A DNA stretch of 52,591 nt from Candidatus Moraniibacteriota bacterium (GCA_016182385.1 JACPGV010000003.1:1-52591); one strand, 5' to 3'. Positions 20,820 through 31,644 are shown, counted from the stretch's first letter. The notes: generated from the sequence alone by a model not told the origin. Numbers and translations: made by a program.

Positions 20820-21083
20820 GTGCAAAAAAGATCTGTCACACTAGGCGATATTGGCGACACTGTCGGAACCGTACCGGTTTCTTCATTCCTTAACAGGACA
20901 ACCTTCGCATTCGTAGCAATCATGATTTCATTCTGGATCCTGCCTACTCCGATTTCTTTCTTCGCACTGGGCATGCTAGCCATCATCGGCTTGTTGACCG
21001 TCGCCGCGCTCATCACCTTCTTTTCATTCACGAGGGCGACCCAAAGGAGGCTGGACACAGAAGCCAACAACGAAAAAGGATGA
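20820..21083 (+). CDS. Small two-TM membrane protein (orphan cistron B)
   Basis: GTG start at 20820 after CGAGGAG SD; 87 aa VQKRSVTLGDIGDTVGTVPVSSFLNRTTFAFVAIMISFWILPTPISFFALGMLAIIGLLTVAALITFFSF... Confidence 0.6.
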   Translation: MQKRSVTLGDIGDTVGTVPVSSFLNRTTFAFVAIMISFWILPTPISFFALGMLAIIGLLTVAALITFFSFTRATQRRLDTEANNEKG

Positions 21084-21096
21084 TTCTCCTGCCTCA

Positions 21097-21132
21097 AGTC
21101 CTGTCGTAACTGCGCCAGGACTCTTCTTTTTT
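21097..21132 (+). terminator. Intrinsic terminator with conserved loop, copy 2
   Basis: AGTCCTG-[TCGTAACTGCGC]-CAGGACT then cttctttttt. Confidence 0.75.
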
Positions 21133-21195
21133 CCAAATAACTCACGAGATTCAACTCTTTAAATCCCGAATTATTATTTGAAACTACTCTCTATC

Positions 21196-21224
21196 TGTCA
21201 TCCCGCATCAAGCCCGGGATGACA
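21196..21224. repeat. REP-like inverted repeat
   Basis: TGTCATCCCG-catcaagcc-CGGGATGACA, just downstream of atpG on the minus strand. Confidence 0.7.
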
Positions 21225-21240
21225 CTCAAATAAAACTACA

Positions 21241-22137
21241 TCAGCGCGAAACGGCTGCCATGCCCGCACTGAGCTCGGCGATTTCCTGCGTAATCTTTTG
21301 CTGTCGCACCTGATTATACGCAAGCGTCAAATCGGCAACCATATCTTTGGCGGCATCGGTGGCGTTACGCATGGCCATCATCCGCGCCGCTTCCTGCGAG
21401 GCATTCGATTCCAATATGGCATGATAGAGTTCCATCTCAAGCAATCGCGGGATCATTTTCCAAAGCACCTTTTTAGGTGTTGGTTCAACAAGATATTCGA
21501 CATCACTTTCTCGATAGACTTCTTCTTTTTCAGTCATCTCATGAAGCGCTTTTTTCGTGTCCTCAAGCGTTACCGGCAAAAGCGCCCGCACTTTTACCTC
21601 TTGTTGCATCACCGACACATAATCAGTATAAATCATAACGACCCTATCGACGCGTCTTGTCTCGAATTCCTCAATGATAATTTTGGCAATTGGACGCATA
21701 TATTCAGCGGTTGGCGCGGCAAGAACATCCGGAAATGAAGCGATGCCGTTTCCATCCATTCTCCGCACGATCGCGTCACTTTTTTTTCCAATCGTAATAA
21801 AACACTTCTCACGACCCGTATCTTCTTTGAGCACGGAACGCATTCGTTTAGCGACCTGCGCGTTAAATCCTCCGCAAAGACCACGATTACTTCCGATAAC
21901 CACATACAATTCTTTTTGTATCGATCGTTCAGTAAGCAAAGGATGCCCTTCTTGGCCGGTCGCTTTTTTCAATTGACCCAAAAGCGCGATGGCGTGCTTC
22001 GCGTAAGGACGGATTGCCAAAACCGAAGCGACTGACTTACGCATTTTTACAGCAGAAATCATCTCCATCGCCCGGGTAATTTTTCCGGTAGACTTTACCC
22101 CCTTTATTCTTCGCCTGATATCTCTTGCGTTTGCCAT
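21241..22137 (-). CDS. atpG: ATP synthase gamma subunit
   Basis: MANARDIRRRIKGVKSTGKITRAMEMISAVKMRK; SNRGLCGGFNAQV; YNQVRQQKITQEIAEL. Confidence 0.96.
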   Translation of the reverse strand: MANARDIRRRIKGVKSTGKITRAMEMISAVKMRKSVASVLAIRPYAKHAIALLGQLKKATGQEGHPLLTERSIQKELYVVIGSNRGLCGGFNAQVAKRMRSVLKEDTGREKCFITIGKKSDAIVRRMDGNGIASFPDVLAAPTAEYMRPIAKIIIEEFETRRVDRVVMIYTDYVSVMQQEVKVRALLPVTLEDTKKALHEMTEKEEVYRESDVEYLVEPTPKKVLWKMIPRLLEMELYHAILESNASQEAARMMAMRNATDAAKDMVADLTLAYNQVRQQKITQEIAELSAGMAAVSR

Positions 22138-22158
22138 GATGCTTTTTTTCTTAACGTC

Positions 22159-23691
22159 TCATTTCGTTTGTGTTTCCGTTTCCATCAAAAAATTTTTCTT
22201 GAATGTGTCGATGTGTTTTTTGAGCAACCCCTCCACATCCTCCGTGAGCGCCTTCTCACGCACGATCGCGTCAAGAGCCTCTTTTCCTTCGTGTTCAAGA
22301 TACGAAAGAAACTCTTGTTCAAAGCGACCCATATCCGTAACAGCAATGTCATCCACATACCCACGCGTGAGCGCGTAAAGCACCGCTACTTCTTTTTCAA
22401 CCGCGAGAGGCCGATACTGTGGCTGTTTCAAAAGTTCCGTTGCTCGACGGCCGCGTTCGATGAGCGTACGTGTCTTCTCGTCCAAATCAGAACCAAACTG
22501 CGCGAACGCTTCCAGTTCACGAAACTGAGCGAGATCAAGACGCAAAGTTCCGGCAACCTGTTTCATTGCCTTGATCTGTGCGGCCGATCCCACGCGTGAC
22601 ACCGAAAGACCGACGTTTAACGCCGGACGAATACCTTTATAAAACAAATCTGTCTCGAGATAAATCTGTCCATCGGTAATGGAAATAACATTCGTAGGAA
22701 TATAAGCGGAAACATCACCTGCCTGCGTCTCGATGATCGGTAGTGCCGTAAGCGACCCGCCACCGAAATCTTTATTCAACTTCGCGCTTCGTTCCAACAA
22801 ACGAGAATGAACATAAAATACATCGCCCGGATATGCCTCACGTCCCGGTGGACGACGGAGAATAAGCGATATCTGACGATACGCGACCGCGTGTTTGGAC
22901 AAATCATCATAAACAACCAAAACATCTTTCCCTTGATCCATGAAATATTCCCCCATCGCGCAACCGGCATACGGAGCGATAAAAGAAAGTGCTGATGGAT
23001 CAGACGCTCCCGCGACGACGACGATACTATACTCCATCGCGCCCGCCTTGGTAAGCTCGGCGACAATACGGGCAATTTTTGATTCCTTCTGTCCGATCGC
23101 CACATAAATACAGATAACATCCTGTCCCTTTTGATTGATAATAGCATCAATAGCAAGAGCCGTTTTTCCAGTCTGTCGATCACCGATAATGAGTTCTCGT
23201 TGACCACGACCGACAGGAATAAGAGCGTCAATCGCCTTGATACCGGTCTGAAGCGGCTGATTGACACTCTGGCGAGTGATAACACCCGGAGCAATTTTCT
23301 CGACCGGATAAAAAGCATCTTCCTTTATATCTCCCTTTCCATCAATCGGTTGACCGAGCGCGTTTAACACGCGTCCGATAGTCTGCTTTCCGACAGGAAC
23401 AGAAAGAATACTGCCGGTGCTTTTGACTGTCATCCCTTCACGAATATCCCCCGTATCACCAAGAAGCATCGCTCCCACTTCCCCCTCCTCCAAGTTTTGC
23501 GCCACGCCTATCACCCCGTTCTCAAACTCCACCATTTCCGACGCCATCACATTCGACAATCCCGCCACGCGCGCCACGCCATCACCCACTTCCAATACCG
23601 TACCGATCGCTTCCGCTTTCGGCTCATACTGAAAACCGGCAATTTGTTTCTTCAATTCTTCAATAAGTGGGTTTGACATATGATTATGCAT
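22159..23691 (-). CDS. atpA: ATP synthase alpha subunit
   Basis: [69 protein letters not shown]. Confidence 0.98.
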   Translation of the reverse strand: MHNHMSNPLIEELKKQIAGFQYEPKAEAIGTVLEVGDGVARVAGLSNVMASEMVEFENGVIGVAQNLEEGEVGAMLLGDTGDIREGMTVKSTGSILSVPVGKQTIGRVLNALGQPIDGKGDIKEDAFYPVEKIAPGVITRQSVNQPLQTGIKAIDALIPVGRGQRELIIGDRQTGKTALAIDAIINQKGQDVICIYVAIGQKESKIARIVAELTKAGAMEYSIVVVAGASDPSALSFIAPYAGCAMGEYFMDQGKDVLVVYDDLSKHAVAYRQISLILRRPPGREAYPGDVFYVHSRLLERSAKLNKDFGGGSLTALPIIETQAGDVSAYIPTNVISITDGQIYLETDLFYKGIRPALNVGLSVSRVGSAAQIKAMKQVAGTLRLDLAQFRELEAFAQFGSDLDEKTRTLIERGRRATELLKQPQYRPLAVEKEVAVLYALTRGYVDDIAVTDMGRFEQEFLSYLEHEGKEALDAIVREKALTEDVEGLLKKHIDTFKKNFLMETETQTK

Positions 23692-24104
23692 TATCGTACT
23701 AACGTTCTTTTTAATTCTTTCATATTTCGCGAAAGACTCGCGTCAAAAAGGATTTCCTCGCTTTGTATCATGACGCCACCAATATTTTTTGCATCCGTTT
23801 CAAAACGCGCTATGATTTTTTTTTGCGGAAACAGTTTTGAAGCAAATGACCACAACTGTTCCTCTTCCGCCTTATCTTTCTTCTCTCTTGTGACAATACT
23901 CACCGCCACTTCACCGGAGCGTTCCCTAGAAATCTTTTCCGCTTCACGCATTATACGCGGCAACAATTTTTTTTCACCACGACGAGAAAGCCACTTCAAA
24001 AAACTTTTTCCCATTTCTTGGGCGTTACTTGGCTCGACTTCTTTTTCAAGCGCCAGCAAAATATTCGCATATTGTCGAAGAGAGAGTCTCATGTCGATAT
24101 CCAA
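23691..24104 (-). CDS. atpH: ATP synthase delta subunit
   Basis: Position between atpF and atpA, 137 aa; [19 protein letters not shown]. Confidence 0.75.
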   Translation of the reverse strand: MDIDMRLSLRQYANILLALEKEVEPSNAQEMGKSFLKWLSRRGEKKLLPRIMREAEKISRERSGEVAVSIVTREKKDKAEEEQLWSFASKLFPQKKIIARFETDAKNIGGVMIQSEEILFDASLSRNMKELKRTLVR

Positions 24105-24145
24105 TAACCTTCTTAGTTTCCCTATCCACCAAACGAAACGACGGA

Positions 24146-24631
24146 TCAGCGCACACTTTTCTCTATAAACGCTTTCTCCGTGGCACTATCCATTTTCTCA
24201 CGCAACACTTTTTCCACCGCCAGAACAACCGTCTCCGCCAATTCATTTTTTGTGTCCGCAAGCATCTTCTCTCGCTCTTCGTTTCTTTTCGCTTCCGCTT
24301 CTGCGAGAAGTTTTTTTACTCGTTCTTCTGTTTCTCTCAATCGTTCCTGATCACGCTTCTTTGCCGATGCCTCTGCCGCGACAAGAAGCTCGCGTGCTTC
24401 TTTGCGAGCGGCAACCAATACCTCTTTTTCTTGCTTTTCCATTTCAGCCAGTTTCGCTTGAGCCGCTTCGGCATCTTTCAATCCCTGTTCGATCCTTTGC
24501 GTTCGCTGTTCAAGAAAATCAAGAATTGGTCGGTACGCAAAACGCTTCAATACCCAAAGAAGGATAATGAAGTTGACCGCTTGTGCCAACAAAAGTTTTC
24601 CATCGATACCAAGTTTTGCGAGAACGTCCAT
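24146..24631 (-). CDS. atpF: ATP synthase b subunit
   Basis: LGIDGKLLLAQAVNFIILLWVLKRFAYRPILDFLEQRTQRIEQGLKDAEAAQAKL. Confidence 0.93.
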   Translation of the reverse strand: MDVLAKLGIDGKLLLAQAVNFIILLWVLKRFAYRPILDFLEQRTQRIEQGLKDAEAAQAKLAEMEKQEKEVLVAARKEARELLVAAEASAKKRDQERLRETEERVKKLLAEAEAKRNEEREKMLADTKNELAETVVLAVEKVLREKMDSATEKAFIEKSVR

Positions 24632-24665
24632 AAAAAATCAAACGATACTATTTTCGTTTTCCCCT

Positions 24666-24917
<252 letters not shown>

Positions 24918-25005
24918 TTATTGATTACTGATGTATTATTATAAAGCGATTTTCTACTCTTGTCCAACTAGATACATCTTTTCCTCTTCGACAAATCGTT
25001 TTCTC

Positions 25006-25758
25006 TCAATGTTCCACTTCCATCGTTGCCATTTTCATAAAAACAAGCGTCAGCATAGCAAAAACGACCGCCTGGATGAAACCGACAAAAATTTCCAGGA
25101 ACAAAAATGGCAGTGGCAAAAAATACGGCACGAGATGAAGCATAACCGTGAGCAATACTTCTCCGGCAAAAACGTTGCCAAACAAACGAAAAGTAAAAGA
25201 AATGATTTTTCCCACCTCACTGACAAGCTCAAGAATCCCCACCATGGTGCCAATAACATACGGTTTGTGAAGGGGGCTAATAAAAAACTTTTTTCCATAC
25301 TTCACTACTCCCAAAGCAGCGATGCCGACAAATTGTGTCGCGCACACGGCAAACAACGAAAGCGCGAGAGTAAAATTCAGATCAGCGGACGTACTCCGGA
25401 GAAAAGGAATGATCGTGGCATACTCCCCTTCTCCATGAATAAGCCCCACCGTCCCCAATCCGGGAAGAAGCCCCGCCCAGTTAGAAAAAAGCACAAACAA
25501 AAAAATAGTCGCGATAAGAGGGAAAAACGTCCTCGCCTGTTTTTTATCCCGAGTGACACTCTCGATCAAATCAAGAAGTGCCTCACAGATGATCTCCAGA
25601 ATGTTCTGCATTCCTCGCGGTATCATCCGCATACGAGAGGCAATAGTTCGAGCCACCAAAAAAAGAATGCCACTTACCAAAAATCCAACCAGTAAAGCAT
25701 TCGTAACAGGAAACGTGGCTATTTCAAAAAGTTTTTCCGCGGCAATGGATATTTCCAT
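25006..25758 (-). CDS. atpB: ATP synthase a subunit
   Basis: 250 aa; FSNWAGLLPGLGT; SFTFRLFGNVFAGEVLLTVM; FLEIFVGFIQAVVFAMLTLVFM. Confidence 0.96.
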   Translation of the reverse strand: MEISIAAEKLFEIATFPVTNALLVGFLVSGILFLVARTIASRMRMIPRGMQNILEIICEALLDLIESVTRDKKQARTFFPLIATIFLFVLFSNWAGLLPGLGTVGLIHGEGEYATIIPFLRSTSADLNFTLALSLFAVCATQFVGIAALGVVKYGKKFFISPLHKPYVIGTMVGILELVSEVGKIISFTFRLFGNVFAGEVLLTVMLHLVPYFLPLPFLFLEIFVGFIQAVVFAMLTLVFMKMATMEVEH

Positions 25759-25871
25759 AAAAACAACCTATTTCAAATAAATCAGACCCTCTCTCCCCAT
25801 AAAAAAGAAGCATTCTTTCGCCAAAAAAAACGCTTCCAGTGTACCAAAAAAAATAAGAGGCGTCAAACAAA

Positions 25872-26216
25872 TTACTGTGAAAAATGTCTTTGATATTCCT
25901 CTCTTTTCTTCTCCAGTTGCGACTCCAGTGCTTGTATCTCCTTTGCCATAGCGGTCAATCTCCCTTCCGAAGCGGTATTCTTCTCTCTCGATACCACAAA
26001 ATAGGCTCGTTTATCTTTCAATCTTTCTTCCAAAGAACTAATGCTATCCTCAAGCTCTTTTTTAGCCCTAGCAAAAATTTCCTCGGTTGTCAGTGGTCTT
26101 TTTGCTAAAGACGGTGTGGCATGCCCCACATTCCCCACATACTCTCCATGCGCATACCCATGATCATTCTCTCGTGCTTCTCCCCATGTTTCTGCTCTTT
26201 CCATAAATATTCTCAT
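25872..26216 (-). CDS. Hypothetical coiled-coil protein
   Basis: 114-aa ORF with a long helical, charge-rich C-terminal half; start uncertain (26216 or 26204). Confidence 0.45.
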   Translation of the reverse strand: MRIFMERAETWGEARENDHGYAHGEYVGNVGHATPSLAKRPLTTEEIFARAKKELEDSISSLEERLKDKRAYFVVSREKNTASEGRLTAMAKEIQALESQLEKKREEYQRHFSQ

Positions 26217-26238
26217 TTATTATCACTTTTTCAGTATA

Positions 26239-27063
26239 TCACACCTTTTCCCCAAAAACAGTCACAAAGTTTTTTCGCAAAACTTCTTCTATCATCACAG
26301 CGTCCTGTCCATATATTTCACCAAGTTTTTCCCAGACAAACGAAACATAGCTTGGTTCGTTCCGTTCTCCCCGATGTGACAAAGGAGCAAGAAACGGACA
26401 ATCTGTTTCCGTGAATATCCGCGCGAGCGGTATCAATCGTATGACCTCTGCCGGATCCTTACTTGTCCCTTTCACGGATTTTTTTACCGGATAAGTAATA
26501 TTTCCCGTAAAAGAAAAATAGACATCGGGGAGTGCCAAAAATTTCTTCGTCATCTCCGTATCGCCCTGATAGCAGTGAAGTACTGCCAAACTCTCGGGTG
26601 TTGCTTTCAAAAGATCGTACATCTCTTGATACGCATCCATCGTCCCCGCTGATGGACGCGTATGAATGATGAGTGGAAGTCCACATTCTTTTGCGAGATC
26701 GATCTGCGCGAGAAAACCTTTTTTTTGACGAATCTTCATCTCCTCCGTTATCGGTGTTTCGCGGACGAAATAGTCCAGTCCGCATTCGCCGATCGCCACA
26801 ACTTTCGGATGCGCGACGCTCTTTCGCAAAAGATCAAAATCTTGTTTACTCCCCCCGCCATCATCAAACGTGTGCGGATGAAACCCGACGCTTCCCAAAA
26901 CGCCCTCATACCGTTCGATCAGGGCAATCACCTGTTGAATGTCTTTTGGGGACGTACCGACACAAATCATCTTTTCCACGCCGGTCTCTCGCGCTCGTTT
27001 CACCACCATATCACGATCCGCGTCATAACTTTCCCAATACAAATGCGTATGAATATCGATCAT
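26239..27063 (-). CDS. tatD: TatD family hydrolase/DNase
   Basis: MIDIHTHLYWESYDADRDMVVKRARETGVEKMICVGT; VAIGECGLDYF; PLIIHTRPS; FTETDCPFLAPLSHRGERNEPSYV. Confidence 0.93.
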   Translation of the reverse strand: MIDIHTHLYWESYDADRDMVVKRARETGVEKMICVGTSPKDIQQVIALIERYEGVLGSVGFHPHTFDDGGGSKQDFDLLRKSVAHPKVVAIGECGLDYFVRETPITEEMKIRQKKGFLAQIDLAKECGLPLIIHTRPSAGTMDAYQEMYDLLKATPESLAVLHCYQGDTEMTKKFLALPDVYFSFTGNITYPVKKSVKGTSKDPAEVIRLIPLARIFTETDCPFLAPLSHRGERNEPSYVSFVWEKLGEIYGQDAVMIEEVLRKNFVTVFGEKV

Positions 27064-27122
27064 AAGAAGAAAAAAACAAGAAATCAAATATAAAAATCGC
27101 GCCAAGCGGCTACGCCGCTAAA

Positions 27123-27163
27123 AGTCTAAGTTCCAAAGTATCAAAGAATCTAAGGGTCAAAAG
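27123..27163. repeat. Degenerate 8-bp tandem array
   Basis: AGTCTAAG TTCCAAAG TATCAAAG AATCTAAG GGTCAAAAG. Confidence 0.65.
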
Positions 27164-27193
27164 TAAAAAAATTAAAACAAAGGAACTAATTTT

Positions 27194-29167
27194 CTAAGAT
27201 TCAGATTTGCGGAGACGGAACACGAACTCGATGTCCGGACTCCACTCGTCGCCAGGCCTCGCCCAAATGCCGCTCAACCACAAACCGCCACCGCCGCGTA
27301 CCAGCCCGAAAACGCCGGGACGGCCGTCAGAGCCGGTAATTTGTTTCATTCCCATATAGATCCATTCTCCTAATGGCTGGTTTTGATATTTCAAGCGGTA
27401 GTGGGGACCAGCATCAGGAGGAACAAGTTCCAGCCCAAGGTCTGCCGCTCGTTCATAAATCTTTTCAATCGTGGCACTGGTTCTAAAACCGAGATCGGCT
27501 ACGGTTAACCGAATGAGAGTCATTTCTTCAGATTCTGGAGTGGGGATAAACTCTTTTCGGTTTTCCAACATGCTTTGAGCATAGCTTCCGATGTTGATAC
27601 CAGCAGCTACAAGTTCTCTAATGAGTTCCTGTGCAGACTTCCCGCCAACCTCAACACTCTCCCTTCGGATTTTCTTTTCTGGGAATGTGGTGTAGATATG
27701 CTCGAGAGTATCTGGAAGCTTTCCAAAAATGCCCGGCTCAAGCTGTCCCACATAGGCTTTGGTGTTTTCATTAATCTCGCTTGGCACGTGAGCGATTTGA
27801 TCTTTGGTGCATTCAAAAATCGTGAGCATATCTTCTTCAACGTTCCGATCTTTGCGAAGTTCGGCGATGCGGGGGTCTTTCCTCATTCCGAAAAAGTTTA
27901 TAGGACCATCAATCTCATAAAGAAAATTGAGCTCTTCTTTTGTTAAGGATTGATTTTTCCTGGTTTTTTCCTCTATTTCGGTAAGTCGTTTCATATCCCG
28001 GGATTTTTCTTCATACTCTTTGCCATTTTGAAATTCCGCACACTTCGCGCTGGCAATATCAATTACATACGGGTCAATGTTTTGCTTGTAGGCGATGCCG
28101 CGCATTTCAGCAATTTTGTCGCCTTTCGCGTGAAGAGCGATACGAGGAAAAACAGGATTACCCTCTTCATCATTGGAATAATATACATGCAGGTTTCCAG
28201 CTGAAAGATACTCTTGAGCCGCGCCTTTGCCAGCAATACAAAGTCCAGTCCCTTTCCCTTTGAGCTTTTTTACCACTTCATTCACATCAGACCCTTGGGG
28301 ATACATCACCCACTGCCCATCTGTTATCGGCAAGAGTTCTTCCGGGATAGGATTGAAAGACTCCATAGCCCAAGCATACAGCTTGGCGAAACTTTCCTGC
28401 TTCAGGTATTGTTGAAATCTTGTTCTTTCGTCTTTTTGAATATCATACCCGAATTCATGCTCCCTCCCTTCATATTTTCCCCTTAAAGCCTCCACTACGT
28501 AACGAAGAGCTTCCGCGTTAAGATCCGGAAATTTTTTGAGCGAATTTTTTGATCTCCTTGGAAATTGTCCGTTAGCCTTTGTTTCTTCCGGGGCTCTTTT
28601 CCCCTCTCTCGCGTCCCCATTCTTAGGTTTTTCATATTCTTGAAGCCCCAAAATACTTCTCATCACCCAGTATTTCAAATACATCGGAATATCACCAGAA
28701 AGATTGTTATCTGAGAAATAGTCTATCCACTCCTCGAGAGAACCTCTTTGATCTTCGATAAGAACTTCTGCGTGTTGTCTCTTGTATTTCTCTTTTTCTT
28801 TTTCACTCATTTCGTTCCAATCACCAGAAAGCCCTTGTTCATATATCTCTCTAAAAAACGAACCTCTATTCCCCCGCTCATCTTTTTCACGCCAATAATT
28901 CTCCGGTATGTTTTCATATCGGGTAATTTGTTTATCAAGAATAATACTTTTGATTTTTTCCACAGCTCTTTTTTTGGCAGCCCCCTCCTTAAAGCCGGAC
29001 AAGTGTTCGACAAATTCAGACAAACGATCCAGATAGTTCTGCACCAATGCTTCATAATTCCCCCCGATATTTTCCCCTGTTCTTTTTTTTGTTCTTTCTT
29101 TGGTAGCCAAAATCTCCGGAGCCGTACCAAGTCCTGGAAAATTTTTAAGTAAGTTTGGATTTTCCAT
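27194..29167 (-). CDS. 657-aa protein of unknown function
   Basis: Single long ORF; block GTGLCIAGKGAAQEYLSAGNLHVYYSNDEEGNPVFPRIALHAKGDKIAEMRGIAYKQNIDPYV; C-terminal MTLIRLTVADLGF...GEWIYMGMKQITGSDGRPGVFGLVRGGGGLWLSGIWARPGDEWSPDIEFVFRLRK. Confidence 0.8.
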   Translation of the reverse strand: MENPNLLKNFPGLGTAPEILATKERTKKRTGENIGGNYEALVQNYLDRLSEFVEHLSGFKEGAAKKRAVEKIKSIILDKQITRYENIPENYWREKDERGNRGSFFREIYEQGLSGDWNEMSEKEKEKYKRQHAEVLIEDQRGSLEEWIDYFSDNNLSGDIPMYLKYWVMRSILGLQEYEKPKNGDAREGKRAPEETKANGQFPRRSKNSLKKFPDLNAEALRYVVEALRGKYEGREHEFGYDIQKDERTRFQQYLKQESFAKLYAWAMESFNPIPEELLPITDGQWVMYPQGSDVNEVVKKLKGKGTGLCIAGKGAAQEYLSAGNLHVYYSNDEEGNPVFPRIALHAKGDKIAEMRGIAYKQNIDPYVIDIASAKCAEFQNGKEYEEKSRDMKRLTEIEEKTRKNQSLTKEELNFLYEIDGPINFFGMRKDPRIAELRKDRNVEEDMLTIFECTKDQIAHVPSEINENTKAYVGQLEPGIFGKLPDTLEHIYTTFPEKKIRRESVEVGGKSAQELIRELVAAGINIGSYAQSMLENRKEFIPTPESEEMTLIRLTVADLGFRTSATIEKIYERAADLGLELVPPDAGPHYRLKYQNQPLGEWIYMGMKQITGSDGRPGVFGLVRGGGGLWLSGIWARPGDEWSPDIEFVFRLRKSES

Positions 29168-29170
29168 ACG

Positions 29171-30685
29171 CTACTTTTTATGTATTCTTTGAAACAACGG
29201 TTCAATTTTCCCATCCTGCAAAGCGTGCGTAATCTTCTTGGAGGTTTCCGGCAAAAAAGGTTCCAGAGAAAAACTCAGAGCAGAAAGATCGGAAAGAAGC
29301 TTGGTCATCACTCTGTTAAATTTCTCTTCGTCAGTTTTTACGAGCTCCCATGGTTTGGTTTCGTCGATATACTTGTTGGCCGCGCGCGCCTGTTCCATGA
29401 CCCATCCCAAACCATCGGCAAAACGGTATTCTTCAATTATTTTTCTGAGTGCCTCCGGAAACACCCTCTCCTCCGCTTTACTCTTTTCTTTGCGCTTTTC
29501 CATTTTTTCGGAGAGTTTCAATACTCGTGAAATCAAGTTTCCCAAACCATTTGCCAGATCAGCATTATATTTCTCCGTAAGACGTTCCATCGTCATATCC
29601 GGATCATGTTCGAGGTTGCCAGCCGAAAGAAGCACATATCGTGTTCCATCTTTTCCGAATTTTTCGATAAGCTCATCGGGTGAAATGACATTCCCCAGCG
29701 ATTTCGACATTTTTTGTCCAGCCGAAAGAATATGTCCATGGATCAAAATCTGTCGCGATGGCGAAAGCCCTGCGGAGAGAAGCATCGCTTGCCACATCGC
29801 CGACTGCTGACGCAAATTATCCTTTCCGGCAATCTGAACACCCGGCCAAAATTTTTCAAAACATTCCTTCTCGTTCGGCCATCCCAAGGTCGAGATATAA
29901 TTCACCAGCGCGTCAAACCACACATACATCACGTGTTCATCATCTCCGGGTACCGGTATGCCCCACGGCATTTTTTCCCGAAGCCGCGACACGCTGAAAT
30001 CCTGCAGTCCGCGCGTGACAAAATTACGAATCTCCACAAGACGATTTTTCGGCACGACAAAATCCGGATGCTCATCATAAAGATCGAGCAAGGCTTTTTC
30101 GTATTTGGAAAATCGAAAAAAATAATTCTCTTCCTTGATACTTTGCAGTGTCATCTTGGGATGATCGGGGCAAACCCCATGATCAAGATCCGAATCAGTC
30201 TTCTCGAGCTCACACCCGACACAATATTTGGTCTCGTATGCTTTTTTGTAAATATCACCTCCCGCCAAACATCGTTTCCAAAACTCTTGCGCCGCTCTGA
30301 TATGATTCTCATCCGTTGTACGGATAAAATGCGTGTAACTAATATCAAGAGAGTTCTTCACATCACGAAAATGTTTTGCCATCCGATCGCAATACGCCTG
30401 TGGCGTTATTCCTTCTTCTTTCGCTTTTTCGAGAATCTTCTGACCATGTTCATCGGTCCCCGTATTAAAAACAACATCTTCTCCCGACAAACGTTTAACG
30501 CGGGCGATGACGTCAGCCTGTACGAACTCCAAAATATGTCCGATATGAGGCTTTCCATTCACATAAGGCAACGTCGTCGTAATATAAAAAGCCGGTACTT
30601 TTTGTCCGCTCGCTCGCTCGGGAAAACTATCGTTTTCCACTCGCTTCGCTTGAGAATAATATGGCTTATTTAGGCTTTTAATCAT
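29171..30685 (-). CDS. metG: Methionyl-tRNA synthetase
   Basis: FYITTTLPYVNGKPHIGHILEFVQADVIARV; FNTGTDEHGQKI; GQKMSKSLGNVISPDEL. Confidence 0.96.
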   Translation of the reverse strand: MIKSLNKPYYSQAKRVENDSFPERASGQKVPAFYITTTLPYVNGKPHIGHILEFVQADVIARVKRLSGEDVVFNTGTDEHGQKILEKAKEEGITPQAYCDRMAKHFRDVKNSLDISYTHFIRTTDENHIRAAQEFWKRCLAGGDIYKKAYETKYCVGCELEKTDSDLDHGVCPDHPKMTLQSIKEENYFFRFSKYEKALLDLYDEHPDFVVPKNRLVEIRNFVTRGLQDFSVSRLREKMPWGIPVPGDDEHVMYVWFDALVNYISTLGWPNEKECFEKFWPGVQIAGKDNLRQQSAMWQAMLLSAGLSPSRQILIHGHILSAGQKMSKSLGNVISPDELIEKFGKDGTRYVLLSAGNLEHDPDMTMERLTEKYNADLANGLGNLISRVLKLSEKMEKRKEKSKAEERVFPEALRKIIEEYRFADGLGWVMEQARAANKYIDETKPWELVKTDEEKFNRVMTKLLSDLSALSFSLEPFLPETSKKITHALQDGKIEPLFQRIHKK

Positions 30686-30694
30686 ATTCTAGTC

Positions 30695-30723
30695 TTGACT
30701 TTTACGATTTTTAGATGTATAAT
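30695..30723 (+). promoter_or_regulatory. Promoter of orphan cistron C
   Basis: TTGACT (30695-30700), 17 bp, TATAAT (30718-30723). Confidence 0.75.
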
Positions 30724-30756
30724 AAAAATTCCATAGTTTTTTTAAAAGGAGGTGTC

Positions 30757-30921
30757 ATGGAAACGAAGCCTCGATGGGTCTGCCGTTGCGAGTTTTTACT
30801 CGCAATCGTTGTCGTGGCGCTTGGCTACACCGTAGCCAGTGCCGACTGTGCCATCGGCGGAAGCTGCACCTTCGCCAATGGCGACTGGTTCAACTTCGTG
30901 GCGGACATCTTCCAAAAATAA
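30757..30921 (+). CDS. Small exported/membrane peptide (orphan cistron C)
   Basis: 54 aa METKPRWVCRCEFLLAIVVVALGYTVASADCAIGGSCTFANGDWFNFVADIFQK; AAAGGAGG SD; signal-peptide-like; Cys pair CAIGGSC. Confidence 0.65.
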   Translation: METKPRWVCRCEFLLAIVVVALGYTVASADCAIGGSCTFANGDWFNFVADIFQK

Positions 30922-30942
30922 GTCCGCCGCCCGAATCACTTT

Positions 30943-30975
30943 GCCCGACGCAACGCGCCCGGGCTTTTTCTTTTC
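30943..30975 (+). terminator. Intrinsic terminator with conserved loop, copy 3
   Basis: GCCCG-[ACGCAACGCGCC]-CGGGC then tttttctttt. Confidence 0.7.
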
Positions 30976-31644
30976 TCAAAAAACGATAATCACAAACTCC
31001 CCTTTTATTTTACCATCATTCTCCCCATAATAGGCAAGGATGTCCGCGATACTGCCGCGGCGGATCTCCTCGAACATCTTGGTGAGCTCGCGACCGATGA
31101 CGACCTTCTTCTCTGACGCAAGCGTCGCGAGAAGTTCGAGGTTTTTGACGACACGATGGACGGACTCGTAGTATATCACCGGTATTTCGCTCGCCGCCAC
31201 TTTTTTGAAAAACGTCTCACGCCCCTTCTTGTGCGGCGGAAACCCAAGAAACAAAAATTCACGCGTATCGATACCAGCGACCGACACCAGTGCGGTAAGC
31301 GCGGAAACCCCCGGAATTGGCACGACATTCACTCCTGCCGCAACCGCGAGCGACACCAATTTATTGCCTGGATCAGAAAGTCCCGGTGTTCCAGCATCGG
31401 AAACGAACGCCAACCGCTCTCCCATCTCCAATCTTGCGACAATATCATGCAATTTTTTTTCATCCGTATGTTCATGACAAGAAATCGTCGGCTTTTTGAT
31501 CTCATAGTGCGCGAGAAGTTTCGCCGTCACACGCGTATCCTCACAAAGCACGGCATCAACCGTCTTTAATGTCTCAAGCGCGCGAAGCGTCATATCAGCC
31601 AAATTGCCGATCGGCGTCGCGACGATAAATAAAGTTCCCATCAT
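30976..31644 (-). CDS. rsmI: 16S rRNA 2'-O-methyltransferase RsmI
   Basis: MGTLFIVATPIGNLADMTLRALETLKTVDAVLCEDTRVTAKLL; SDAGTPGLSDPG; track ORF to 32064 is out-of-gene N-terminal extension. Confidence 0.95.
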   Translation of the reverse strand: MMGTLFIVATPIGNLADMTLRALETLKTVDAVLCEDTRVTAKLLAHYEIKKPTISCHEHTDEKKLHDIVARLEMGERLAFVSDAGTPGLSDPGNKLVSLAVAAGVNVVPIPGVSALTALVSVAGIDTREFLFLGFPPHKKGRETFFKKVAASEIPVIYYESVHRVVKNLELLATLASEKKVVIGRELTKMFEEIRRGSIADILAYYGENDGKIKGEFVIIVF

